A program made the position numbers and the translations under genes. From Methanobacteriota archaeon (GTDB lineage: Archaea; Thermoplasmatota; Poseidoniia; Poseidoniales; Poseidoniaceae), in the NCBI GenBank assembly GCA_002718195.1, contig PBDU01000006.1, forward strand, positions 1-64,000: a stretch of 64,000 nt of DNA, in the 5' to 3' direction. The notes beneath the pieces were generated by a model, which was not told where the DNA came from, searched no databases, and saw only the letters and a program-made list of their open reading frames with translations. How positions within the stretch are numbered: position 1 is the first letter of the stretch; every line of letters begins with the position of its first letter. Of this stretch, positions 43,671-52,582 are shown piece by piece.

Positions 43671-45385
43671 GTTTGACAACCACCATCACCTCAAGAAATT
43701 GGGATGATGTTGTTGATGCTGAGGGTAATTTGTTGAAACCAGTGGACGCTACCACAATTAACACTTCGAATGATGGTCAAACTTTACTCGATCCGTTAAC
43801 GGGATGGTCTGCCTTTTCTGCTACCTTCAAAGTGATGTTCTTGGAGGAGTGGAGAAAAAGTATCGACTTTGCAAAAGCAAGACAGGTTCTAACCTTTCCA
43901 TTGATGCTTGCATTGATTACAATGGTCACAACCATCGGTCTACAATTTCTAGTGGGTAGTGGAGCAGCCCAATCATCAGACATCGATGCGAAAACCTTCA
44001 GTTGGTCCGAGTTGAGATTTGCATTACATTTGCCTTTGTTCATGTTCTCGATGGGTATGGGAATGTTTGCATTCAAAGGAAGGGATGCGATATTGAAACG
44101 AACTGGAGAGAAGATGGAACTTCTAGCTGCTCCCGCACTTCAACCACTAAACAATTCAATAGCCCACTTTTCTTACTTCATCAAGGATCTTGTTTTCTAT
44201 GTTGTAATGATACTAACGCCAATTATATTCGGAATGGCTCTGGGACTTCTTTTGGATAGGTACACTGCGATAAATACGCCACTTGAATGGTCTAGTCTAC
44301 CATGGACTTGGGCAGCGATGGTTCTAACCTTAGCTCAGGGTTTGGCCGTTGCCTTCCTAGTCTCAGTTCTATGGTTGAGAGGAAAGCCGTTTACAACATT
44401 TGGACCTGCTTTGGTAGTTGTCGCAGGAATTGCAGTAGGTTTGGGTTTGCTACCTTGGGACCAAGCCATGCTAGGTTTAGCAGTTCAAACAAAGCAGAGT
44501 TTGGTGTGGGTATTTGGTGGTTTAGCAATTACCATAATCGCAGGTGCTTTTGCATCTTCCTTGATACTGGATGACTTTGATGTGCATGTTGTTCAAAGAG
44601 CAGACTTGTTTGAACCGATTTACAATAAATTAGGTTTTTTAGGAAACTCAGAATTACGACTTCTGGTCGCAAAAGAATTTGTTGATTTAATCAGGTCTGG
44701 GACTATGAAAAAGATGCTTGTATCCTATGCAGTGCCTCTTCTAGTCCTGCTCGGATTAGCATGGCTTGTTGATTTTGCAGAATTCCCGATTCCATTTAAC
44801 CTACTTTCATACGCTCCATTTTTAGGATTCTTCGGATTCAATTTTTATTCTTGGTTAACAATTCTTGATTCGCCAGATTTTATGAATGGTTTACCGTTAA
44901 GACTTACCCAATTAATACGGGCAAAAGTGATGGTATATTTCATCGCAACATCTTGGATTTCAGTCCTCTTCTTTATTCTGATGGCTTGGAGGTTAGATGA
45001 ATGGATTTCCCTGCCAACAGGATTGATTGTTATGATTTGTAACTCGATTTACATAGTGGCCTTGACCGCATACCTTATGGGAATGAGGCCGAACAAAGCA
45101 ATTTTCGATTCATCCATTATGATATGGTTCTACTTGGGAACAGTTGCTCCATTGTTGATGTTATTCTTACTATCATTCACGCAAGGGGATGTGGCTTTGT
45201 ACGGAAATTGGTGGGACCGTGTTGGACAAGATGGGCTTGAAGCAACCTCAACATACTTTGATCCAGAGCAAATGCGAGGAGGATATTACGGAATAATCGG
45301 TGTATCTGGAATTTTGCTGATTTTGAGTGCAATTCTGTGGAAAATGATGGATAGAAAATGGGGAGATAAACCATTCGAAAATTGA
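43667..45385 (+). CDS. ABC-2-type exporter permease
   Basis: A 572-aa membrane protein with about 12 predicted helices, an N-terminal cytosolic stretch (about 45 aa) and no nucleotide-binding motif. It looks like a long ABC-2 permease, possibly two fused halves (the second begins around residue 320, where a second charged entry segment F-V-D-L-I-R-S-G-T-M precedes more helices). Starts at GTG 43667 overlapping the ATPase stop; TTG 43673 is also possible with GGAGG upstream. Confidence 0.78.
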   Translation: MSLTTTITSRNWDDVVDAEGNLLKPVDATTINTSNDGQTLLDPLTGWSAFSATFKVMFLEEWRKSIDFAKARQVLTFPLMLALITMVTTIGLQFLVGSGAAQSSDIDAKTFSWSELRFALHLPLFMFSMGMGMFAFKGRDAILKRTGEKMELLAAPALQPLNNSIAHFSYFIKDLVFYVVMILTPIIFGMALGLLLDRYTAINTPLEWSSLPWTWAAMVLTLAQGLAVAFLVSVLWLRGKPFTTFGPALVVVAGIAVGLGLLPWDQAMLGLAVQTKQSLVWVFGGLAITIIAGAFASSLILDDFDVHVVQRADLFEPIYNKLGFLGNSELRLLVAKEFVDLIRSGTMKKMLVSYAVPLLVLLGLAWLVDFAEFPIPFNLLSYAPFLGFFGFNFYSWLTILDSPDFMNGLPLRLTQLIRAKVMVYFIATSWISVLFFILMAWRLDEWISLPTGLIVMICNSIYIVALTAYLMGMRPNKAIFDSSIMIWFYLGTVAPLLMLFLLSFTQGDVALYGNWWDRVGQDGLEATSTYFDPEQMRGGYYGIIGVSGILLILSAILWKMMDRKWGDKPFEN

Positions 45386-45510
45386 AAAAACAAACCGTCA
45401 GTAGTGGGTTTTTGGCTATAGAAAAAAGGCGTTAATGAAGCCCTTAACTAGGGGATTTCAGCCAAAGGTTATAGTGTGGTCGTATCTGTGAAGAATTTGC
45501 ATAGGCGGGC

Positions 45511-47043
45511 ATGTCCATGGCTAGGAAAGGAAAAGGTGGTGGCTCCGGCAGGAGAAAACAGCGTCAACAGGATTTGTATGACGAATTAGATAGATACCCT
45601 GTTATGCCTCCGCATGCATATGCAAAGGTTGTTCGTGATAAGAGGACATTGAACATTATTTACCAGATTATTGAACCTCCTTTGACGAAAAAAGAACAAG
45701 AATACCTTGATGAAATCATGGATATTTTCATCCGCTCACTGCAAGCCGATATCGAGGCCATTGATGCGAAGCCAGAGGAATACCTTCGGGCTGCTATGGA
45801 CAAGGTCATCAAATCCTACGGAATGAAAATCACCAAGAAACAAAAGTCAAAGATTTTCTATTACATACGCAGAGATTTGATCGGCTATGGAAAAATGGAT
45901 GTGTTGATGAATGACGTCAACGTAGAAGACATTTCATTAGACGGAACAAACATTCCAATCTTTGCATATCACAGAAAGTTCGAATCTGTTGAGACAACCT
46001 GTGTATGGGAAACTGATGAAGAATTGGAATCTTATGTTATCAAACTTGCACAGAGGTGTGGTAAGCACATTTCTGTTGCAGACCCGTTACTCGATGCTAC
46101 CTTGATGGACGGTTCTCGTATCGTCATGAAACTTGGTCGAGAGGTATCAACAAGAGGTTCAGCATTTTGTATTCGAAGATTCAAAGACGATCCATTCTCC
46201 CCATGTGATATCGTAGCGTTTAGAACAATGTCTTCTTTGATGGTAGCATACCTTTGGATTGCTTTCCAAAACGAAGTCCCTATGCTATTCGTAGGTGGTA
46301 CTGCATCTGGTAAAACAACCACTCTCAATGCAATGTGTATCTTTATCCCTTGGCAGATGAAAATCGTATCAATCGAATCCACAAGGGAAGTAAACATTCC
46401 TCAACCTAACTGGGTTCCTGGTCTAACTAGGCAAGGTTTCGGTGGTGAGTCTAACGAGGGTGAAATCGGGGAGTTCGAATTGCTTAAAGCGGCACTCAGA
46501 GAAAGACCAGAATATATCATCGTGGGTGAAATTCGTGGTGCTGAAGCATATGTTTTGTTCCAGGCAATGGCTACTGGGCACTGTGCTTATTCAACAGTTC
46601 ACGCCGACTCAGTTCCTTCACTTGTCCACAGGCTTGAGAACAAACCGATTGACATTCCACGTGTTCTTTTACCTGCTCTTGAAGCATGTTCAATTCAAAT
46701 TCAAACAAGAATTAACGGTCGTCGTGTAAGAAGAACCAAACAACTTGTAGAGATTGTAGGTATTGATCCAAACTCTTTGGAGGTTATCACCAATGAGGTA
46801 TTTAGATGGGATGTAGCATCTGATGATTTCATCTTCTCTGGTAAGTCATATGTTTTAGAGAAGATTATGGTCAAGATTAATTATTCACAAGACGAGATGA
46901 GAAGAGAGCTCAGAACCAGGAAGAGAATCTTGGAATGGATGGTTCTAAACGACATTAGAAAGGCAGACCAGGTTTCACAAATCGTAACCGAGTACTACGT
47001 CAGGCCGAATGAGATTCTTGCAAGAGTAGACGGACTAAGGTAA
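45511..47043 (+). CDS. Archaellum/Tad-type secretion ATPase (ArlI/TadA/GspE superfamily)
   Basis: A 510-aa hexameric ATPase that powers type-IV-pilus, archaellum or Tad-like machines. Walker A G-G-T-A-S-G-K-T-T-T is at about 260-270. The Asp/Glu box V-S-I-E-S-T-R-E-V and Walker B V-G-E-I-R-G-A-E follow, then the His box A-T-G-H-C-A-Y-S-T-V-H-A. The N-terminal domain carries the archaeal ArlI-like layout. It starts the five-gene cluster. GSPII/archaellum partners follow immediately, so it is the motor of that cluster. Confidence 0.92.
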   Translation: MSMARKGKGGGSGRRKQRQQDLYDELDRYPVMPPHAYAKVVRDKRTLNIIYQIIEPPLTKKEQEYLDEIMDIFIRSLQADIEAIDAKPEEYLRAAMDKVIKSYGMKITKKQKSKIFYYIRRDLIGYGKMDVLMNDVNVEDISLDGTNIPIFAYHRKFESVETTCVWETDEELESYVIKLAQRCGKHISVADPLLDATLMDGSRIVMKLGREVSTRGSAFCIRRFKDDPFSPCDIVAFRTMSSLMVAYLWIAFQNEVPMLFVGGTASGKTTTLNAMCIFIPWQMKIVSIESTREVNIPQPNWVPGLTRQGFGGESNEGEIGEFELLKAALRERPEYIIVGEIRGAEAYVLFQAMATGHCAYSTVHADSVPSLVHRLENKPIDIPRVLLPALEACSIQIQTRINGRRVRRTKQLVEIVGIDPNSLEVITNEVFRWDVASDDFIFSGKSYVLEKIMVKINYSQDEMRRELRTRKRILEWMVLNDIRKADQVSQIVTEYYVRPNEILARVDGLR

Positions 47044-47057
47044 ATGGAGGCATCTAG

Positions 47058-48077
47058 ATGGAACTAACCGCATGGCAAAGAATCTGCAATCGCTTGCTTG
47101 GTCGAGCATTGAAGAAAAGAGCCCGTGCGAATAAAGATCTATCAGAAAATCTAGTCAAAGGCTCAATGCCAATGATGCCTGAGGTTTACTTAGCTAGTGT
47201 CTGGGTTACTACAGTGGCTGTTTCATTGGTTTGTTTTGGTTTCCTCGCACTAATTTTCATGCCTGAAATAGGCGGCATAGCGCTTTACGAGAAACTAACT
47301 GCCCCTGGAGTAGAAGATGCATGTTTCATTTGGGAATACTGGAATAAGGAGTTAATTGATAACACTAAGCCCTTTAATGGCTGTCCGCACTATGAGACCC
47401 GTGTTTTCCCGCTTTTTGGTAAAGTTGCTCTAGTTGGAGTACTCGGATTGATTGCTCCGTTTACCACTTTCAAAGTTTTAGCGGGTGGTGCTGCTAGTGC
47501 TGCTAAGAAAAGAGGCGACATGATTGAAAAGTATCTCCCGTATGCTTCATCTTACACCGCTGCAATGAGTGCGGCAAATGCTACACCTGCCAAGATCTTC
47601 CGCTCCCTTGCGATGAACAAGGATATCTACGGTGATGTTGCTGATGATGCGGCAATGATTTACAGAGACGTTACATTGCTAGGATATGACTTGATTACAG
47701 CCATGAAGTTAGCAGTAGATAGGGCAGCATCAGTTTGGCTGACTGAGTTTTTCCAAGGTATGATCGGTACACTTACTGCCGGAGGTCAACTGAAATTGTT
47801 CTTCCTAAACAGAGCAGAGCACTACATGCGTGAAAACAGAACCAGGCTGCAGAGTTTCTTAGAGAGCATTGCTTTGCTTGCAGAATCTTACATTGTGGTA
47901 GCAGTTGCAATGCCACTGTTTTTGATTGTCATGCTCGTTATTATGTTCTGGGTTAGTGGTTCAGGTGCACAAATGTCTGAGGGCATGCTCTACGGCATTG
48001 TGTTAGGGTTCATTCCGCTTATCCACGTAGCGTACTCCTTCCTAGTTTGGTCATCGAGTAAGGAACAAGAAATGTGA
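47058..48077 (+). CDS. Inner-membrane platform protein 1 (TadC/ArlJ-like)
   Basis: A 339-aa membrane protein with helices at about 45-70, 125-145, 275-300 and 310-330, and a T2SF-like cytosolic helical domain between them. The domain carries the usual M-S-A-A-N-A-T-P-A-K-I-F and L-A-G/T-A-G-G-Q-L-type segments, where the assembly ATPase docks. GGAGG precedes ATG 47058, 14 nt after the ATPase stop. It is the first of two unequal platform proteins, as in archaeal and Tad systems. Confidence 0.82.
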   Translation: MELTAWQRICNRLLGRALKKRARANKDLSENLVKGSMPMMPEVYLASVWVTTVAVSLVCFGFLALIFMPEIGGIALYEKLTAPGVEDACFIWEYWNKELIDNTKPFNGCPHYETRVFPLFGKVALVGVLGLIAPFTTFKVLAGGAASAAKKRGDMIEKYLPYASSYTAAMSAANATPAKIFRSLAMNKDIYGDVADDAAMIYRDVTLLGYDLITAMKLAVDRAASVWLTEFFQGMIGTLTAGGQLKLFFLNRAEHYMRENRTRLQSFLESIALLAESYIVVAVAMPLFLIVMLVIMFWVSGSGAQMSEGMLYGIVLGFIPLIHVAYSFLVWSSSKEQEM

Positions 48078-48086
48078 GGTGAGATT

Positions 48087-49625
48087 ATGGCAAGGAAAAA
48101 GCAGAAGATTGTCGTAGATCTTGACCTGCCAAAGGACGACCCTACCAAAAGGAATCTGCAAATCATTCTAGCATTTTCAATAATTCTTGGAATGTCAACT
48201 GGTCTTTTCTGGGTAACAAACTCAGGATTTATTCCAACTGCAAACGGAGAACCGCTATTTACAAACATAGCATGTCAGACTATAACTGGCGATGCAGCAT
48301 TCAACAGCAACATAGCACCTTCATATGCAGTAAATGAGACGTGTTCTCTACTAAAAGACGAAGCACAAATCGTTACTTGGGAGGAAGATGATTGGGAGTA
48401 TGTTGACCGTCTCGCGATATCTTTTGTCATGCCGGGAATAGAAGAGCAATACAAGACAGGTGTCTTCGGAAAAGAGCAGGGTTTCTATGCTAATTGCTCA
48501 GCCACTGCTACAGTTCCAACAGATTACACATTTGCAATTAGAGATGCTCAGAGGAGTATTGTTGCATTTTACAACGGGACCACCGGAAAGAATGAGCAAT
48601 GTAATTTTATCATCGAAGACCTTCCTGCTGGTGACAGGTACGAAATTGGATTTTGGGTTCCTGAACGAGATGCGGTATTGGCAACCGCTTCCTTCGAGGT
48701 GACTGCTCACGTATATGATGGAATTCCTGACAATATGAACAACAAATCATTGTGGGTTGGACCATCACTAGGTAACACCAATCTCAAACCACTCATATTC
48801 CTGAACTTTTTCGGATTGACATTCTTTTTATTCATTTTCCCAGCATCATATTATTTGGAAGCGCTTGAAACCAAGAGAAACAACAAGGAAGAGAAATTTC
48901 CAGATTTCCTCAGAGACTTGGCTGAGTACTGGAAGGGAGGATTATCGATGACCGTCGCGGTACAAACCTTGGCAACTTCCGAATATGGTGCCCTAAACGA
49001 TGAGGTATCGCAAATGTCGGCCCAATTGTCTTGGGGTGTCAAGTTCAGTGATGTCATAAATCTCTTCGCTAACAGAGTGAATACGCCTTTGGTAAAAAGG
49101 GCAATTGCATTGATTGCTGAAGCAGATCGTGCAGGGGGTAAAATCTCAGATATCCTTGTAACTGCTGCAAACGATAGTCGTGAAATTAAATTCTTAGAAG
49201 GAGAAAGGAAGCGAGCAATTGGGTCCTATATCGCAGTTATTTGGACATCATATGGTGTTTTCCTTGGGGTAATCGTAGTTCTAGCTAAGGTCTTTATTCC
49301 TGCTATCGCAGATTCGAACTCTGGTGAAGGAGATGGCGGCGGACAGAACATAGGAAACATGCAAATCAGGGCAATTGATCCACTGTTTTTCCTTACTATT
49401 TTCTATTACGGCGTAACAATGCAGGCAATGGGTAACGGTGCAATGGCTGGTTTGATGGCTACAGGAAGATTTACTTCTGGCTTCAAGCACTCTGGAATGA
49501 TGATTATACTTGCGATACTCGTATTCAATGTAATTGCATTCTCTCCAGATTTGACGGGTGTACAGGTCCTAACAGATTTGGGTCAAAATCCAAACCCATT
49601 CGGCCCAACAAAATTGGATTGGTGA
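48087..49625 (+). CDS. Inner-membrane platform protein 2 (TadC/ArlJ-like, enlarged)
   Basis: A 512-aa protein containing a T2SF-type cytosolic domain (F-P-D-F-L-R-D-L-A-E-Y ... A-L-I-A-E-A-D-R-A-G-G-K-I-S) with C-terminal helices. It also has an N-terminal helix (about 30-48) followed by a roughly 170-residue extracytoplasmic region with several Cys, not found in plain TadC. It follows the first platform protein by 9 nt, with GAGGTGAG as ribosome site. The pair resembles TadB/TadC or duplicated ArlJ. The added outer region is unusual. Confidence 0.8.
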   Translation: MARKKQKIVVDLDLPKDDPTKRNLQIILAFSIILGMSTGLFWVTNSGFIPTANGEPLFTNIACQTITGDAAFNSNIAPSYAVNETCSLLKDEAQIVTWEEDDWEYVDRLAISFVMPGIEEQYKTGVFGKEQGFYANCSATATVPTDYTFAIRDAQRSIVAFYNGTTGKNEQCNFIIEDLPAGDRYEIGFWVPERDAVLATASFEVTAHVYDGIPDNMNNKSLWVGPSLGNTNLKPLIFLNFFGLTFFLFIFPASYYLEALETKRNNKEEKFPDFLRDLAEYWKGGLSMTVAVQTLATSEYGALNDEVSQMSAQLSWGVKFSDVINLFANRVNTPLVKRAIALIAEADRAGGKISDILVTAANDSREIKFLEGERKRAIGSYIAVIWTSYGVFLGVIVVLAKVFIPAIADSNSGEGDGGGQNIGNMQIRAIDPLFFLTIFYYGVTMQAMGNGAMAGLMATGRFTSGFKHSGMMIILAILVFNVIAFSPDLTGVQVLTDLGQNPNPFGPTKLDW

Positions 49626-49630
49626 TGTAG

Positions 49631-50071
49631 TTGCACAAGGATGAGAACGCCCAAGTTCACATCCTTGAGATGCTTACATTATTTTGGGTATTTTTTATGT
49701 CTGCCACTTTCTTGATCCAGGTGTACGTTCCCGATGCTCCTTCAACCGCTTTTGATGCATCTTTGGAATTAGCAGCAGAAGACGCAATAGACATCTCTTT
49801 AGCAACAAGTTCTAGTCAAAATTTCGACAGTCTATTGCATGAGTATCTCGCTGAGGATGAATATGATGATGCTTGTGAATTGATACTCAGCAATCTAATT
49901 CCCGCTAAGCAAGGAAACTGCTGGCTATCTAAAGATTCAGCCCCAAGTGAGCCCTTTTCCATAGTCGGTACTCCTTCTGGGGAAACGATTACAGTTCACC
50001 GCTTACTCTACACAGAAACCATAATTTGGACAGTTTCTATTGATGTATGGAATGTTGGAGGTGGTGCATGA
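49631..50071 (+). CDS. Pseudopilin-like membrane protein A
   Basis: A 146-aa protein starting at TTG 49631. A short charged N-terminus and N-A-Q-V-H-I-L-E precede one long helix (about 12-32), the arrangement of archaeal class III signal sequences (G/A followed by Q and a Glu near +5/+6). An outer alpha/beta domain with two Cys follows. Similar A-Q/G-Q plus Glu proteins are encoded beside archaellum and pilus clusters in other archaea. No prepilin peptidase is in the window. It overlaps the next gene by 4 nt. Confidence 0.62.
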   Translation: MHKDENAQVHILEMLTLFWVFFMSATFLIQVYVPDAPSTAFDASLELAAEDAIDISLATSSSQNFDSLLHEYLAEDEYDDACELILSNLIPAKQGNCWLSKDSAPSEPFSIVGTPSGETITVHRLLYTETIIWTVSIDVWNVGGGA

Positions 50072-50502
50072 TGAAGATTACCCGCATCTCCAAAGATGAA
50101 TTTGGACAAATGCTTCTAGCAACTGGGATAGTACTGTTGATGTCTTTATTGTCAATGGCAATTTTTAGCGTTAAATTAGCAGGTATGTCGATGCCATATG
50201 AGCCCAACTCAACCGGTGTTCTCGATGTTTCTCAAGAAGTGCTTGCAACAATCGAACCAGTAACTCAAGCAAGATATGAAATGTGGGTTGAACAAGGAAT
50301 TGATGAAGAAGAAGCTGCAGTCCTAGCATTGGATTCAGTTAACAATGATCTATTACATCATGGAGAGTTGAGAGGAGTTGAAGTCAAGCTGATCGACATT
50401 CAGTATACGGAAACCACTGAGGGAGTTGAAATCAGTTTCAATCTAGGCGTGAGTGATGACGATGCAAGATTGGAAGTAGATTATTCATTTATCCTCGAAT
50501 AA
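50068..50502 (+). CDS. Pseudopilin-like membrane protein B
   Basis: A 144-aa protein with a charged N-terminus, F-G-Q-M-L-L and one hydrophobic helix (about 17-36), then an extracytoplasmic alpha/beta domain. The G-Q junction ahead of the helix mirrors the first pseudopilin-like gene and the haloarchaeal G-Q membrane proteins found near such clusters. ATG 50068 overlaps the preceding stop (ATGA), so translation is coupled. It ends 6 bp before the convergent 2-phosphoglycerate-kinase-like gene. Confidence 0.62.
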   Translation: MMKITRISKDEFGQMLLATGIVLLMSLLSMAIFSVKLAGMSMPYEPNSTGVLDVSQEVLATIEPVTQARYEMWVEQGIDEEEAAVLALDSVNNDLLHHGELRGVEVKLIDIQYTETTEGVEISFNLGVSDDDARLEVDYSFILE

Positions 50503-50508
50503 TCTCCT

Positions 50509-51189
50509 TCATGTGGTATTATTCCATTCAAGGTCGAGGTAATGTTTGATTCTCTTTACCTCATTTTCGCTTCCCACATCAATACATGCCCAACCAGTTA
50601 TCTTAGTTCGGTCTACCATTTCTTCCTGAATCGACCTTATCCTTTTGATATTGTTGATATACCGATTTGATGTTCTATGTGAATACTCTTCTCTTTGTTT
50701 CAACATCTCTTCATGCTTACTTTGATCTGAAACGTGAAGAACTACTCCAAGAGCAATACCTCCTGATTGCCTCCATTCTCTGAGTAATTGATTGTCAGGG
50801 CGAATGTGTACGCCCTCAATCAGCAAGTCTATTCCTTCCCTCCTAGCTCTATCAATTGTAGCAAAAATACCCGCTTCTACAGCATTGCAAGTATCAGTCC
50901 AATCGATTATTGGGTCACCAGTTTCTCCTTTTGAGAAGGAAGAGCGGTGAAGTGCTGGGTTCTGTGGCTGTCCATCGCAGGCTCTCATAATCTCTCTAAT
51001 GGCATCAGTTGAAATTATTCTTGAGAACTTCATTTCAGCAGCAATCTGAGTAGAGGTTGTAGATTTTCCAACTCCAGTCGCTCCAGATATGATAAGCAAT
51101 CTTGGAGGTCTGGTCTGAACAACAGATTTTGTTGTCGCTGAAAGCCCTATTTTGTTGCTCATATTATCCTCTAATACAGTTTCATTCAA
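50509..51189 (-). CDS. 2-phosphoglycerate-kinase-like P-loop protein
   Basis: A 226-aa nucleotide-binding protein. Walker A G-A-T-G-V-G-K-S-T is at about 36-44, followed by S-T-D-A-I-R-E-I-M-R and L-L-I-E-G-V-H-I-R-P, the layout of COG2074 2-phosphoglycerate kinases. In methanogens that enzyme starts cyclic 2,3-diphosphoglycerate synthesis. The role outside them is not settled, so the substrate here is uncertain. It overlaps the rmuC stop by 4 nt (ATGA), so the two are co-translated. Confidence 0.78.
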   Translation of the reverse strand: MNETVLEDNMSNKIGLSATTKSVVQTRPPRLLIISGATGVGKSTTSTQIAAEMKFSRIISTDAIREIMRACDGQPQNPALHRSSFSKGETGDPIIDWTDTCNAVEAGIFATIDRARREGIDLLIEGVHIRPDNQLLREWRQSGGIALGVVLHVSDQSKHEEMLKQREEYSHRTSNRYINNIKRIRSIQEEMVDRTKITGWACIDVGSENEVKRIKHYLDLEWNNTT

Positions 51190-52538
51190 GACTCTTCTCG
51201 CAAATTTTCCTCTTCAATTGTTATTTGGCTGGTCAAGTCTGAAAATTCGCCAAGTGTTTTTGATTCACCATCACTAATTTTTACATCGAGCAATTTCCTG
51301 TGTGACGGCTCGATTCTACTTCTCCAGGAAGAAGATGCGTCGTTGTAGGCTTTAGCAGCCATACTCAACCCCTTCCCAACCTTGTCAATGTGTTCCTTCC
51401 ATGTGGCAATTCTTTGATAAAATTCTTTTGAAATTTGAGCCATTTGTTTCGCATCAGCGTTAATTTGTACCTGTCTCCAAGCGATCTCTACGGTTCTCAA
51501 CATCGCAAGAAGTGTTGTAGGCGTAGCGATGAATACTCTCTTGATTACTCCTTTTTCAATCAATTCAGCATCATACTCAAATGCAGCACTGAGGACAGCA
51601 TCATTTGGTACAAACATAATGACAAAGTCAATTTCTCCTTCTATATTATCTGCATATGCTTTGCTGGCTAATTCGTTGATTCTTCCAGCAATTGCCTTTG
51701 AGTGCTTTTTGAGCAAATCTACCTTTGTAGCCTCGTCTGTCGCATTTAGTGCCTCGTCGAAAAAGTGCTTTGCACTTGCCTTTGAATCGATTGGAATAAC
51801 TCCTTTTCCAGGTAGTTTTATCACAAAATCAGGTCTTTTCCCGTCTTCGGTATTTTCCTGTTCAGTATACATGATTCCTTTGGTGAGGTTTGCCATTTCC
51901 AAAATCTTGCGGAGGGTAATTTCACCCCAATCTCCTCTAGCAGATGATGAGCCAGTGAGTGCGGTACTGAGTCGAGTTGCATTATCGCCAAGAGCTTGAG
52001 TTTGTCTTGATAAATCCTCCATTTGTGCTTTCAATACTTCTTGCAGGCTTTGTTGATCTTTGCTCATATCCTCATTCTTCTGTGCTATCTTAGCTAGTTC
52101 AGCCTTCATCGGTTCAACTAATTTTTCGAACTCAGATTTCTGCTTTTGAAGCTCAGCAGCACCTTCTTTTTGCCTATTCTCAAGATTCTCTTGAGCAAGC
52201 CGGATAAAATCCTCTCGTGATTCCCTGCTAATTTTTGTTGACAGGTTTGAGATTCTCTCCTCGAGTGCTTCATCGTTGTTGGCTTGATTCTGTTTGAGGT
52301 CATCTAATGCGGTTTTGTGAGATTCCTTCAACTCTGAAATAGTCTTTTCATAGCCGTCCTTCAACAATTCCCTGTCTGACTCATTTTGACTTCTAAGTGC
52401 ATCAATTTCACCCTGCAATCTTCCTAAGGAACTTCCATCACTTTGTCCTGAGAATTTCTGTTGTGCGATTAAAAAACCTGTAACCAACCCCAAAATGCCA
52501 GTTAGCGCACCTATCATCCATGCTTCAGCAGTTGCCAT
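51186..52538 (-). CDS. rmuC: RmuC-family protein
   Basis: A 450-aa protein with an N-terminal helix (about 7-25, probably membrane anchor), a long coiled coil (about 40-190) and the RmuC nuclease-like domain. The latter carries G-D-W-G-E at about 203-207, R-P-D-F-V and P-I-D-S-K-A-S in the expected order for a PD-(D/E)XK core. Bacterial RmuC limits recombination between short inverted repeats. The enzymatic activity is still debated. ATG 52538 is chosen; a TTG at 52547 is also open. It overlaps the P-loop gene downstream. Confidence 0.88.
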   Translation of the reverse strand: MATAEAWMIGALTGILGLVTGFLIAQQKFSGQSDGSSLGRLQGEIDALRSQNESDRELLKDGYEKTISELKESHKTALDDLKQNQANNDEALEERISNLSTKISRESREDFIRLAQENLENRQKEGAAELQKQKSEFEKLVEPMKAELAKIAQKNEDMSKDQQSLQEVLKAQMEDLSRQTQALGDNATRLSTALTGSSSARGDWGEITLRKILEMANLTKGIMYTEQENTEDGKRPDFVIKLPGKGVIPIDSKASAKHFFDEALNATDEATKVDLLKKHSKAIAGRINELASKAYADNIEGEIDFVIMFVPNDAVLSAAFEYDAELIEKGVIKRVFIATPTTLLAMLRTVEIAWRQVQINADAKQMAQISKEFYQRIATWKEHIDKVGKGLSMAAKAYNDASSSWRSRIEPSHRKLLDVKISDGESKTLGEFSDLTSQITIEEENLREES

Positions 52539-52582
52539 GGTGACCAAGTTACTTCAACGGTTTATGAACAATCGGTCTGTGA

